From contig OZ020304.1 in NCBI GenBank assembly GCA_963971305.1, forward strand, positions 2,356,001-2,420,000: DNA of 64,000 nt, read 5' to 3'. Under the pieces are notes generated by a model. It searched no databases. It was not told the origin of the DNA and saw nothing but the letters and a program-made list of their open reading frames with translations. The stretch is from Arcuatula senhousia. Its lineage: Eukaryota; Mollusca; Bivalvia; Mytilida; Mytilidae. Shown piece after piece: positions 34,600 through 46,226 of the stretch (position 1 is the first letter of the stretch; each line of letters begins with the position of its first letter). The position numbers were made by a program, and so were the translations under genes.

Positions 34600-35160
34600 G
34601 TTTTCAGTGCAATAATAATTCATGGCGACAGAAATAATGTCCTGTTTCATCACATGACATCATAGTAATCAAGTGCTTCGACCTGCTATAATTAAGTATC
34701 ACCGACTGCCCATGATACATATAGAATATTATGTACTTTCCTTTTTGATACTATCTATATCTAGTTGAGTATAAGATGAGTCTGATACGAGACTAGATGT
34801 TGATAGTATCAAAAAGAAAAGTAAATGTATAAAATATTATTTTTATTGGTAATCAAAAAACACACACATTTAACAACCTTCCAGTACAAAAATGTCACAT
34901 GACGTCACAAATTACATCACATTTAATCGCATAACGTCACAGCTATCAAGTGCTCCCACCTGATATTTCCTTGTACCACGGACTGTCCATGATACTAAAA
35001 AATATCAGGCAGATGAGATCAAAAGGAAAAGCCGCTAATTCCTGATAATAAAAAATATCAGGCAGATGAGATCAAAGGGAAAAGCCGCTAATTCCTGATA
35101 ATAACAAATATCAGGCAGATGAGATCAAAGGAAAAAGCTGCTTATTACCAATATTTTGTT
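34600..35160. repeat. Intergenic short repeats, ~60-bp units at the right end
   Basis: Two diverged halves share CACATGACATCA / CACATGACGTCAC and AAGTGCTTCGACCTG / AAGTGCTCCCACCTG. At 34,990-35,155 a ~60-bp unit with AATATCAGGCAGATGAGATC is repeated three times. Class unknown. Confidence 0.6.
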
Positions 35161-36430
35161 TGACCCTCTCTGTCTGTCACTGTTGTTTTCCTGCAAAGCA
35201 CAACTCTTCATTTACTACTAGATAGATTTTAATGAAACTTTATCAGAAAGACATTCATTATATGAAGATATGCATGCAGAAATATCATCTCTCTTAGATA
35301 AGCTAGGGAGATAATTGGACTTCCAATTTTCTCAAGAGACAAGTATAAACAGAGTTATCTTCCATTACCTTGCTTAAAGTTTTAGGTCTTGTTTGTTTGT
35401 GCTAACCAGTTTTTAATTGAAAACAAATCCCTAAGACTTGAGAGAATTCATCCAAATAATAGTTTTATGCTTTGAAATAAGCTTTGAGATATGAAGCAGA
35501 TTTTCTGTTTATAATTTAGTTAATTGTATAATGTTATTAAGCAGTTTTGAGTTTATACTGATCAATTTGGTTAGCACATTACAGCACATGCCTTAATTGT
35601 TGTGTTAAGGTTTGCAGCTGAGTTCACTCTTGTTAGGACTAGAGTTTGCGTTGTTAATTGATATTCAGTAGTTTTTGTGCTTCTATGTTTTATATGTTGT
35701 TTGTTTTCTTACTGCCTTTATAGAATTTTGACATTCGGATGCCCCATTGGTACCTCTGCTTCTTTTATGAGCACCTCCATATCTTAAGAACTATAAATCC
35801 TAGGTTGATGAAACTTGGTATGCATATGCCCCAGTAGTAGCTAAGCACAGTTGCATCCCCATCTTTTAACCTTGAACTTGATTTTCAGGTTGAGTGACTT
35901 TGACAATTTTCAATACATATAATAGTTGACCTGCTGCAGATGGAAACAATAAAACATTCTACAAAATGCAAACAAAATGTAGTTTCGGGGGAGTTGATGC
36001 TTCCATGACCTATAATGCGTCGATAAAGTCCCATAATTGGAATAAAATTTTGATGACTCTAAATTACCTAATGATATGATCACTAATAATCCTACAAAAT
36101 TTCAGCAAAATCCATTGAGCAGTTCTATGACCTAATATGAATAAAGTCAATAAAGTCCCATAACTCCTATAAAATTTATCGGAGCAAAATAACTTCTCCA
36201 TTTGATCAACTACATATGACTTAAAATCTTTAAAATTCATTCAATGGTCTCAGAGGAATTGCCACAAAGTGTTCCTATGACCTAAAATTAACAAATTGGA
36301 TAAAGCCCCAAAACTCCTATAAAATTAATTTTGTCGAATCAAAATTGTATTAAAAACGAAAGAATATGGAATATGTCCCAGAAAGACACGATCCACATAT
36401 TGAAATGATTTTGATAAATGTACAAAAGCA
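35161..36430. repeat. Intergenic remnants of dispersed elements
   Basis: 35,165-35,335 resembles units of the ATACCCCC family (AATGAAACTTTATCAGAAAG, AGGGAGATAATTGGACTT). 35,630-35,770 is the partner of 27,040. 35,770-35,935 is one unit of the GTCTCGCC family without head or tail. 35,970-36,330 holds ~120-bp repeats with AAAGTCCCATAA. None has coding capacity. Confidence 0.6.
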
Positions 36431-36441
36431 AAAGTTTCACT

Positions 36442-36483
36442 GCGTGTGAAGCGCTTTTCTGGATTTACCTTCATCAGACACGC
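36442..36483 (-). ncRNA. Hammerhead ribozyme-like motif (type I order)
   Basis: On the minus strand: stem I GCGTGT, core CTGATGA, a weak stem II (GG..CC around TAAAT, closed by A-A), core GAAA, a self-complementary stem III AAGCGCTT without a loop, then C at the expected cleavage position and ACACGC, which pairs perfectly with GCGTGT. Short loopless stem III is known for type I hammerheads of Penelope-like elements and retrozymes, which act as dimers. The weak stem II is a reason for doubt; activity is unproven. Confidence 0.5.
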
Positions 36484-37906
36484 TAGGAGTCGAAAACTTG
36501 GAAAACCGGTAGAGTATTATAGATCTGATAAAACAAAAATAGATGCCATATATATTAAAACCAATGACCAAGGAGATAAATTTATCAAATAGAAATAGCC
36601 AAAACTTTGTCAAATTTTGAAAATATGTAAAATGTGTCTTTCCAACACATATTCCAGTAATCGAAATATATAAGAGCATACAACTGAAGCACGGGGAGTC
36701 GGGGAAGCTTTCTACGACCTCCACACGGCACTAAAGCCAAACTCTGAAATAAATGTGTTGTAATGTGATCAAAACTACATATGATGACAAACAATGATAC
36801 AAAATTTCAGTAAAATCCGTTGAGCCTTTTCAGAAGAATTGTGTCCACAAAAGTGTGAAGGATGCACAGATAGATGAAGACAATTCCTCTGGCTTAGAAA
36901 TGTGGCAAGGGGGCCAATAATGAACATGGCAACATTTATAACATCCTTTGAGGGTTCTTTGGTATATATGCTACTGGATGTAAAAAAGATATAGAGACAA
37001 GATTGAGGTTCATATTTAATACCAGTACAATTTATACACTTTACACAATGCAATATACAATTTTACTTAAAAAATTTATGTACAATATGTTTTTTTTCCT
37101 CCAAATGCCACAAATAGAGTAAATATAATATATATTGGCTAGCCTGTTTTATGTTTGTGATATGACTTTTGTTTTAAATGATATGACCAAATGTCACTTT
37201 AAAAGGTGTTAATCATGCTAATGTCACCTGTGTTTTACAGGATCATTTACAGGAAAAATTTGAGCTTTGCACATTTGCTTGACTATAGTGCTATAAGATA
37301 AAAATTTCAACAAAATATCAAAAATTTAAAAAGTCATGAACTTGCTGAAATAATTTCAAATAGACAGAAAATGACACCTTTTTCTCCTATTCACATCAAA
37401 AGGAAAATCATCTGTGAAATGAATTATATAGGAAAGGGTATGAGATCAATGATTTATTAAAGAAAATCGAATTGAAGAAAAGGGGGGTGGGTGGTGAAAG
37501 TAGTGTCTCCCTTGTGTTTTTTTTTTTGTACCGCACATTGACTCTAACAAAATATTGATAGAGGGGACCAAGTCCCTGTGAGGCATTTTAAGTTGGATCA
37601 GTAAAGAGACCAGATTTACAAGAGATTTTTATTCCTGAAATTTAACTCTTAACCAATTTGAAAAAATACAATTCCAAATCCCTGGACGTAAGAACTTTAC
37701 ATCTCTTGATGTCAGCAACATTTTTCAATTCATAAGCATGTTGCTTATTGTTAAAAATATCATACAAATAAATGCATTATAGTTAAAAATATTTCACAAT
37801 TTGATAAACACTACACATATAAACAAACATTGTTGAAACTTAACTGTCATATTAAGTCGAACATTGGTGTAATTTAATACAGACCCAATTCTTCCCATCT
37901 ATTATT
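36484..37906. other. Intergenic DNA, little seen
   Basis: AT-rich sequence with no exon recognised. At 36,780-36,890 there are fragments of a tandem-unit element (AAAATCCGTTGAGCCTTTTCAG). A G-rich, T-rich stretch lies at 37,475-37,530. Confidence 0.35.
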
Positions 37907-39463
37907 AGCTCACCTGGACCGAAGGTCCACGTGAGCTTTTACCATCACTTGGCGTCCGTCGTCGTCGTCGTCGTCGTCGTCTGTCGTCGTCTGTAAACAA
38001 TTTTTCAAATGTTAACTTGTCCAACACCATAAGTCCAATTGCAACCAAACTTGGTATAGTTGTTTAGTGGTATTATGTGTACAAAACTATCGTTCGTATT
38101 TTTGATTCGTAAAAAAACATGGCCGCCATGGCTAAAAATAGAACAGGGGGGTCAAATTACAGTTTTTTGCAAATAACTCAAAAACGGTAACAGATATCAA
38201 AATTCTGGCAAGGGTAAAAGTGATCAGCACCTCAAGATCTACCTGTCTAGAAATTTTCAAGAAGATCCAACAACCGATGTAGGAGTTATTGCCCTTTTTC
38301 TGGATTTTTTCAAAATTTTGCACTTATTTAGCCCTATATCTTGAAAACTATACAAGTTATTTTAAAAATTCAAAATGCAGATGATTGAGCAGGTCAAGAT
38401 CTACATTTCATGTAATTAGGTCAAAGCTGTAGAACCATTTCTTTTAGGAGTTATGGCCCTTAAAGTGTCAAATTTACCGTTTTTCATTACTTTTCCCCTG
38501 AATTTCAAAGATAAACTTGTCTGACACCATATATCCAACTTCAACTAAACTTGGCACAGTTGTTTAATAGCATATATGCTACAATTCTATCGTTCAAATT
38601 TTTGATTCGTCAAAAAATATGGCCGCCATGGCTAAAAATAGAACATAGGTGTAAATTGCAGTTTTTTGCTAATAACTCAAAAATGGTTACAGATATCAAA
38701 ATTCTGATGGAGACAAAAGTGATCAGCATCCCAAGATCTACCTGCTATGAAAGTTTTAAGAAGATCAAACAACTGATGTGGGAGTTATTGCCCTTTTTCT
38801 GGATTTTTTTCAAAATTTTTCACTTGTTTAGCCATATATCTTGAAAACTATACAAGATATTTCAAGAATTTGAATTGCATATGATTAAGCACATCAAGAT
38901 CTACATTTCATGTATTTAGATCAAAGCTGTAGGATCATTTCTTTTAGGAGTTATTGTCCTTAAAACAACAAAATTTACCATTTTTCATTACTTTTTCCCT
39001 GAATTTCAAAGATTAAATTGTCTGACACCGTAAGATCAACTGCATTTTAACTTGGCACACTTGTTTAATAGCTTATATGCTACAACTCTATTGTTCAGAT
39101 TTTTGATTCATGAAAAAACATGGCCACCATGGCTAAAAATAGAACATAGGGGTAAATTGCATTTTTTTGCTAATAACTCAAAAATGGTTTCAGATATCAA
39201 AATTGTGCAAGAATCAAAAAAGATCAGCATATTAAGATCTACCTGTGCTGAAATTTTGGAAAAGATCTGACTGCTGATGTGGGAGTTATTGCCCTTTTTC
39301 CTAATTTTTGCCAAATTTTGCACTTATCAAGCCCAATATCTTGAAAACTAACCAAGATATTTCAGAAATTTAAATCGCATATGGTTATGCACAATAATAT
39401 CTACAAAATATATGTGTCTGTGTAGTTCAGGTGAGCGATTCAGGCTCCTGGGAGCCTCTTGTT
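37907..39463 (+). mobile_element. AGCTCACCTG-family element with three ~500-bp units
   Basis: The head hairpin at 37,907-37,937 pairs AGCTCACCTGGACC with GGTCCACGTGAGCT across GAA with one C-C mismatch. A CGTCGTCGTC run follows. Three units of ~500 bp start near 38,010, 38,510 and 39,010 and share CATGGCCGCCATGGCTAAAA and GCTAATAACTCAAAAATGG. The tail at 39,428 reads CAGGTGAGC, complement of head GCTCACCTG, then a terminal hairpin AGGCTCC-TG-GGAGCCT and CTTGTT. It lies just past the SPRYD7 3' end. Confidence 0.88.
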
Positions 39464-39965
39464 CTTTTTATTCAGTGTTTGGACAAACAACCTAATATTT
39501 CAGATAGTAACTTCTTAGAATGAAATCAGCATTATAATATTAAGCACTCATTGTAACAATCATTAAAATCATTGACTAAGGTTATAATTAGAGTACATAA
39601 AATATCTAATGATGACCTTTCAATGTAAGAACAACAAATTCTGTAGCATCCATTATCTAATGCTTACATTTGGTAACACTTTCAACAGCAGTAATTTTAT
39701 TGTCACTAACAGAAAGGATTCTCTATGTATTGTTTAAAAATTGCAAAATATTTGTCTGTAACATTTAACAATATTTGATACAGCACTGACTCAGCGCTGA
39801 TACAGCTAATGTTATACAACCTCTATTTTAGTATCACAATCATTGAGTAAAGCTTTATAATTATGACTATGCTAAGCCTTATTAATAATGACTGTTCTAT
39901 TAAGTAAAGCTTTATAAAAATGACTGTTTTAAACTTTGTAACGACTGTTGAATTGAGTACCATCT

Positions 39966-42900
39966 TTATAATAACGACTGTTCTATCATTATACTGTCAA
40001 AGCCATCAGGTGGTTGGTGGTAAAATTTGTCAAATTGCATGTCTAAAACAGCACCCTCGTCAACTGAAAACAAAAATGTTTCTTGGTAAATGAAATATAC
40101 AGGTAAATTTTCCTCATGTGAACTTTTCTTAAATTAGCTTCACATTAACTTCATGTAAACTTAACATGAAACCAAATTGCCTGTGCATTTAAGCAGTCTG
40201 AAATAGATATTTGAAATATAAAGGGGAAAATATCTAATCCTTGAAAGTTTTAAATTAAAACATGTAGCAACACAATAACAACCAAAACTGTCATTCCTGA
40301 CTGCTGCACAATATTCCTCGCATTCAAAAATGAAAGTTTTCAGTTCAAATTTATACATGTTATAAGATATTTTATTAGCAAATTATTGCGTCAAATATTG
40401 AGCATATTATCATTGTTAAATATAAATATGTACAATAAAATAAAGTTTTAAGCAAAATAAGTAAGCTTTAAACATTTGTATGATTGGTAAAATTATAATT
40501 AAATAATAATCATAATAGTAATAAAAATGATAATAAAAAAATTGTGTTATTTAAATTAGGTATTTAAACTAAAGGGGAACTTTTTTAGAGAAAGAAACAA
40601 ACAACAATTACTGATATCCCCATGACATATTTCTTGAGGAAACACACTGATCCTATATCAATAATAATGATTATAAAAATCCTCTATTGTTCAATATTTA
40701 ATATTTGGTTTCTAATATAATGAAAGGTTGATGTTATTTTCAATAATAGTTTTATTAAATCTTTATCTTCTGCTGACATGAGCCAAATAAATTTATTTTT
40801 GTTTGAGAGATTTTCAAAATTCTTATACATTTTTTTATATTAATGCAAATAAATCTTTACGTTCATTTTCATAGATGTTACATTCGGTAAAAAAGTGTAA
40901 TTCATGTTATATATTGATGCAAATTGCTTAATGTGACAGCAGGATTTTTTTATCAAAAATTTTAATAGATAATGTGTGCTGGCTATCTGCTGTACAATTA
41001 TTTTTACCCATGTACATGATGTATTTCTATACTGTTGACCACTCTTCAATTGTAAAAGTTTAAGTAATATTTTATAACTAACCATAGAAAACTGGGAACA
41101 CTGTGCCTTTTATCCCAGTGAACGGAATATTCAGGCTCTCACCATTCAAGTAGAAATTCATATGGACATGGTCATAGGATATACCCTGAAAAATAAAAGA
41201 TTTGGAATAAAATAACTTGCTCATCACAATAACATTTTCTGTATACCTTAAATTGGTGTAAATTTTCTTAATTAGAATGGATAAAAGTTGTAATTTTACC
41301 TTCATACAAACTTTTATAAGGATTCAATGACAACTACATAAAAATAGGATGTCTAATGGGACATTTAATGATATCCCGCCACGATATTCATCAAAAGTTA
41401 AATATATTTGTATACTATACCGTAAAGAGACAGAAAAGAAATGAGTTATCTTTCTAAGACCAGAAAATTTCATCATTTTCAAATTTGGAAAATTGAAAGT
41501 GGTAAATCTATAATAATGTTTTTCGGATCATCCTGAAAATTGATCTTGACCTGTATTTTATTGCACTCTACAGCTGTGCATAATATCATTCAAATCCTTT
41601 GACGTGTTTTCAAGTTATCATTCGGAAACCTTCGGGGGACGGACTGACTGACAGACGGACAGACACCAAAATAAAGTGATGGTATAACATAATACCTTGC
41701 CACTTCATGTGCCGGGTATAAAAACAGCAATGTGATGAATCTTTTTTTTTTTCAACTTTTATTTAGGAGAATATCAAGTGTCTGTAAAAGTCAGCACAAT
41801 ACATAAGTAAAATTTCAATGACATACACCTTTCCGCAATGTTCATGCCATCACATCTAAGTGCAACAATATCTCAGAACAGAGAGTAGATCTTATGTGCT
41901 CATTAAGAATAATCCATTTATATTAGACTCCATATTGGGAAAAACTTTGATAAATTATCTCCCTTTAATGATATCTGAGAGCAATAAAATTTCTTCATGC
42001 AAATCTCCAGATCATCTTTTTATACGACCGCAAAATTTTTGCGATCGTATAATGTTATGGCAATGTCATCGTCGTCGTCGTTGTCGTCTGGGGACACTTT
42101 GGTTTCCTCGGATAACTTGAGTAAATGTTGACCGAATGTTATGAAATTTTGATATGATGTTTGTTACCACTAAAGGAAGGTTGTTATTGTAATTGGGGAT
42201 TGTGGCCCCTACCATTTTAGAAAAAAGGGCCAAAAAGGGCTAAAGCGAGTGTATTGACAAAACTGTTGTAGAATGTTTATTATTCATTTGATTTTGAATA
42301 TTCTTTATTTATTGAATTCATTATTAGATTCTGTCAACAAAATGTGTCAATGGTTTTGATATATATTGCACTGTTACATTGCTACTGGGGGTCAAAAAAG
42401 GGACCACACCCAAAAAATTGACTTTTTTATTTGTGGTCCGATTTTTAAAATCTTTTTATCAATATAATCCTTGTGAAAATCGCCATTTTTTAAAGTTTGT
42501 CAAGGCAAATAGATATATAAGAGAGCCGGTGGTGTAGTGGTTAACGTTAATACCCCATGCACGTTAAAGACCCCTTTGTAGAGTTCGATAAGAGTAGGCT
42601 CAATGGGGGCCGCTGCAAAGGCCACACTCGCAAGCTGCTAGCTGGAGAAGGATTTACATAAGCGTTAAGCTTGTTTCCCAATCCAGGATAAATAAATATG
42701 TTTAAACTAAATAGTTATATACCAAAAATTAAGTTGTATTGGACCTGCCTATTGTTATGAAGTTCTAATATGATGATTATATCCACAAAAGGAATGTTGG
42801 TTTTGTAATTGGGGTTTGTGGCCCCTACTGTTTTAGAAAAAAGGGCCAAAAAGCCCTAAAACGGGTGTATTGACAAAACTATTTTAAAAATGTTTATTAT

Positions 42901-45878
42901 TCATTCGATTTTGAAAATTATTTTTTTACCGAATTCATCATTAAATTCTGTTTTCTATATGTGTCAATGATTTTGATATGTAATTCACCATTATATTGCT
43001 ACAGGGGGCTAAAGACAGGCCATGCCCATAAAATCAACTTTTTTTATTTGTTGTCCGATTTTCAAAATCCTTTTTTCATTGGATTCCTTGTGAAAATTTC
43101 TGCCTTATTTTTTAATTGGATTTGCAATATCTTTTACAGTTTTTGACAAATTAGGGGTCAAAGGGCCAAAATTGTAAATTAATACATGTATATAAATAAG
43201 GCTTTTTGTATTAGATGTTGATGTAATTATATATGTGTCAAAAATGCATTTTTGGGTCCACCACAAGATGCATATGTCAAAAAGCTTTGTAAGTCCACCA
43301 TGGCAGTCTTGTGACCAAAGCAATGGACTATCCATATTGGGCCTCCAACGTACAGGGTTCAACTTGTTGCGGTCGTATCATGCTGCGCTCGGCGTAGCTT
43401 TTTATTTTCTTTTTATAAAGTTTCATCAAAATCCATCAAGTACATGTCGTTTAGGAGGAATTGCACTTCATTAAAATATTTTCAAGGGTAACAATTTTCA
43501 CGGTTTCTCCAAAAAGACATTTCTTTGCATTTGAATGTTTGCACATATTTCTAGAAAGAACGGATATTAAATCAACACTTCATGGGATTTTAATTATCCT
43601 GCATGCTGGTTGACTGCAATCCATGAAAACACAAAATACTGAAACCACAGTACAAGATGGACGGACAGACAGACAAGTATGCAGTATCTATCCAAACTTG
43701 ATTTGCAGGTAGTGTGTAAATAACTTACTAATACATCTCCTTCAGAAACAGTGTGATTCAATGTTCCTTTTTGTTCATTATTATGATACATAACCCCATC
43801 ATGTGAGACGATCCATGACTCACTATCCTGACCCAATGGCACCTTGTTGACGTTACATCTCTTTGTGGCTAATCCTACACCCCAGACTCCTGAAATAATA
43901 AAAATAATGTTCATCGTCATTGATGGCATGCCCTTGCTGCGTATTGAAGACCTTACTTTGACTTTTGGATGAAGAATGGCAATAAATGTGCTGGTCTTTT
44001 GCCATATTTGCATATTGTTTGAATTCAAATTTCATACTTTAATTTAGGCACATGTCTTTGTACTTAATAATAACTTTTGTTTCATAAATGCTTTTTTGTT
44101 CATATTTCTCATGAAATAAGTACTGTTGGGTAATTTAATACACATGTACGTCTAAATACCCGTAGTCACATTATTATTCAAATTACACTAAATGTGTTAT
44201 ACTTTTTAATTATATTTTTTATAAATGTATTTATTATGTATATGATATTCTAAGGATGATATTTTTATCATAATTTCAATGTGTAACCCAGCAGAATTAT
44301 TAAATCATGTGCTCCAAAAGTGTAAGCAGCTGCTTGTTGTAACCTGTCAGATGCTCCTGAAGGATAAACAGTTCCTGCTAAAATATTGTAACTGAGATTA
44401 TTGATTGAATAAGATGCTCCAGATATATAAACAGTTCCTACTTGATGTAAGCAGATTATTGATTGAATACGGTGCTTTGGAAGGGTAGGTATTTCCTGCT
44501 TGTTATAACCAGATTATTGATAATGATTGAGTCACATGATATACCTGTACTTTGTAGCTTGACTTCAAAATAAGCTTTGTCCTGGGCTATGGGTGCATTA
44601 GAGAGGGCAGCACCACTCCCACATATCCTTTTACCATTCTTGACAATAACAACATCATTTCCTGAAACACAATGAAATAAGCCCTTTGAAAGTTTGTCTT
44701 AATAACATTGATTAAAAAATCCTGAGAACATATATCAAGCTCTTGTTAAACACTTGTCAATAACCTACAAAAATATTCCCAAAAATAACAAATGGATCTC
44801 CTCTGTCATGTCTGTATCAAAATATTTAAAGAACTTAGGTTTCAATTAAACTTTCAAAAACACTGACATGACTGAATAAGACAGTTTTCTTTTAATTTCA
44901 ATGCCGTCTTCTACAGAGTAAATGAACCAGTAGCCCATTAAACCAGTAAATGATGTAGAAAAATGAAAGAACAATGTTGGAGATGGACATGGTTATAATC
45001 TTCTCTATTCTTCTAAAGAGAAGTATCATGCATGTCATGAATAATAGCGTATAGCGGGTTATTTTCGCTGGTCGATGAAAATTGCGAAAATAAATCCCGC
45101 TTAAATATCAATTTGACGCAAATCATATACAAACACATTCTCAATCTGCTAATATAAAACCAACAAAATTTTTTCAAATACCTTATCACAAAATGAGCGA
45201 AAATTTACCCCCGCAAAAATAACCCGCAAGACAGTAAGACAAAATTTCAGGTTACAATTGCGCATTAGCAAATCCCGGTCACCGGTAAGTTTTTGAACCA
45301 AACATAAAGCGTAGGAGAAAATACAGAAATGATTTCCATTGGTTGATATATTTGTTGTTTCTAAATATAGCACCAAGCAAGCTTTTGGGTAATACTGGCA
45401 AAGAAATTCTGAAGTCACCTATGCGCTTATAATAATGTAAAAATGTGCATTTAAAATAACGTTAAAAAAGCACCCCCCTCTTTTTGGCCAAAAATTACGC
45501 CCATAAACGCCGCACGAACCCCAATATTTTATTGGCTAAAAATAAACATATGCATGTCAACACAAAGGTTCTGTGCCAAACAAATTTAAATTCGGGTAAG
45601 ATCTATTTTTAAAAAAATCGAAAACCAGGGTACCCCCTATGGAAAATGCATTGTAAATCAATACGCAATTGTAACCTTCATAGGACACTATTTTGCTTTA
45701 CAACATCTTGTATATACATATATATTTATGGATTTTTTCATACATGTCATATAAAGATGATATTTTTATTACCCATCAGATTGGTGTCTAGTTGTACAGT
45801 TGGAATCTCCTTTAAAGGAATATGTCCAGAATTGGAATTCCATAATCTAAGACAACAGATACACTTTGCCATGGACAT
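39966..45878 (-). CDS. SPRYD7: SPRYD7, SPRY domain-containing protein 7
   Basis: Five exons on the minus strand join in phase: 45878-45773 (ATG), 44661-44545, 43889-43729, 41185-41083, 40063-39966 (TAA). They give 194 residues, against 196 in human. The N-terminus MSMAKCICCLRLWNSNSGHI is cysteine-rich as in vertebrates and is followed by PLKEIPTVQLDT. The SPRY fold covers most of the rest, with DVVIVKNGKRICGSG, AYFEVKLQSTGVWGVGLATK, HDGVMYHNNEQKG, YDHVHMNFYLNGESL and GIKGTVFPVFYGV. The C-terminus is KFYHQPPDGFDSIMIEQSLL. The family's function is not known; SPRY domains bind protein partners. It is transcribed away from FIS1, with 348 bp between start codons. The 41186-43728 intron holds two mobile elements and a SINE. 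Confidence 0.96.
41346..41720 (-). mobile_element. ATACCCGGCAC-family element fragment
   Basis: The head on the minus strand reads TATACCCGGCACATGAAGTG with inverted partner GGTAT, followed after ~60 bp by GTCTGTCCGTCTGTCAGTC. The body is one ~250-bp unit. The tail end is not clear. It lies in a SPRYD7 intron. Confidence 0.6.
42018..43403 (+). mobile_element. ATACGACCGC-family element with two ~600-bp units
   Basis: The head hairpin at 42,021-42,051 pairs TATACGACCGCAAAA with TTTTGCGATCGTATA with a single mismatch. CGTCGTCGTCGTTGTCGTC follows. Two units share TTGTAATTGGGGATTGTGGC / TTGTAATTGGGGTTTGTGGC. The tail at 43,367 reads TTGCGGTCGTAT, exact 12-nt complement of head ATACGACCGCAA, then hairpin GCTGCGC-TCG-GCGTAGC. 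A SINE at 42,522 separates the units. It lies in a SPRYD7 intron. Confidence 0.87.
42522..42703 (+). mobile_element. tRNA-derived SINE
   Basis: GAGCCGGTGGTGTAGTGG carries a Pol III A box (TGGTGTAGTGG), and GAGTTCGATAAGAG about 50 bp on resembles a B box, at tRNA-like spacing. A non-tRNA part of ~110 bp and an AATAAATATG-rich end follow. It interrupts the ATACGACCGC element, so it inserted later. The B box is imperfect. Confidence 0.65.
45054..45227. mobile_element. Small TIR element, GCGGGTTATTTTCGC ends
   Basis: GCGGGTTATTTTCGC at the left and GCAAAAATAACCCGC at the right are inverted repeats around ~145 bp. No coding capacity. It lies in the first SPRYD7 intron. Confidence 0.6.
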
Positions 45879-46226
45879 AACTATTTTCCCCCTGAAATCC
45901 GGGATTTTAATTACAGTTGAATAAGTATTTTTTTACTATTATTTAGTTCAGAAAAAAGATTTTCCATGACAATGGTTTAACATGTTTACTTGCTCTTTGT
46001 TTAAGAGAAAAATGAAACGACTTTTTCCCATGAAATAGTCATTATTTGGGAAGAATTTGATTTAAAGTCTTCATATGTAGCTCCTGTCCAATTCCGAATT
46101 TGTTCCAGATTTACACAGTCCACGTAAGCGTAATCTTTTGAACGTTTGAAGCAAAGGGTAAATAAAAGTGTGATATAAGGATCATAATAATTTTGATCAA
46201 TAAAAAAAAAAGAAAACAGGGGAGAA
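45879..46226. promoter_or_regulatory. Shared SPRYD7/FIS1 promoter region
   Basis: The 348 bp between the two start codons (SPRYD7 ATG at 45,878 on minus, FIS1 ATG at 46,227 on plus) must hold both 5' UTRs and both transcription starts unless there are further non-coding 5' exons. It is AT-rich with no CpG island and no mobile element, in contrast to the introns on both sides. Confidence 0.7.

Noticed and set aside
42522..42703. Functional tRNA gene
   Set aside because: Only the promoter boxes are tRNA-like; the cloverleaf and acceptor end cannot be formed. It is better explained as a SINE.
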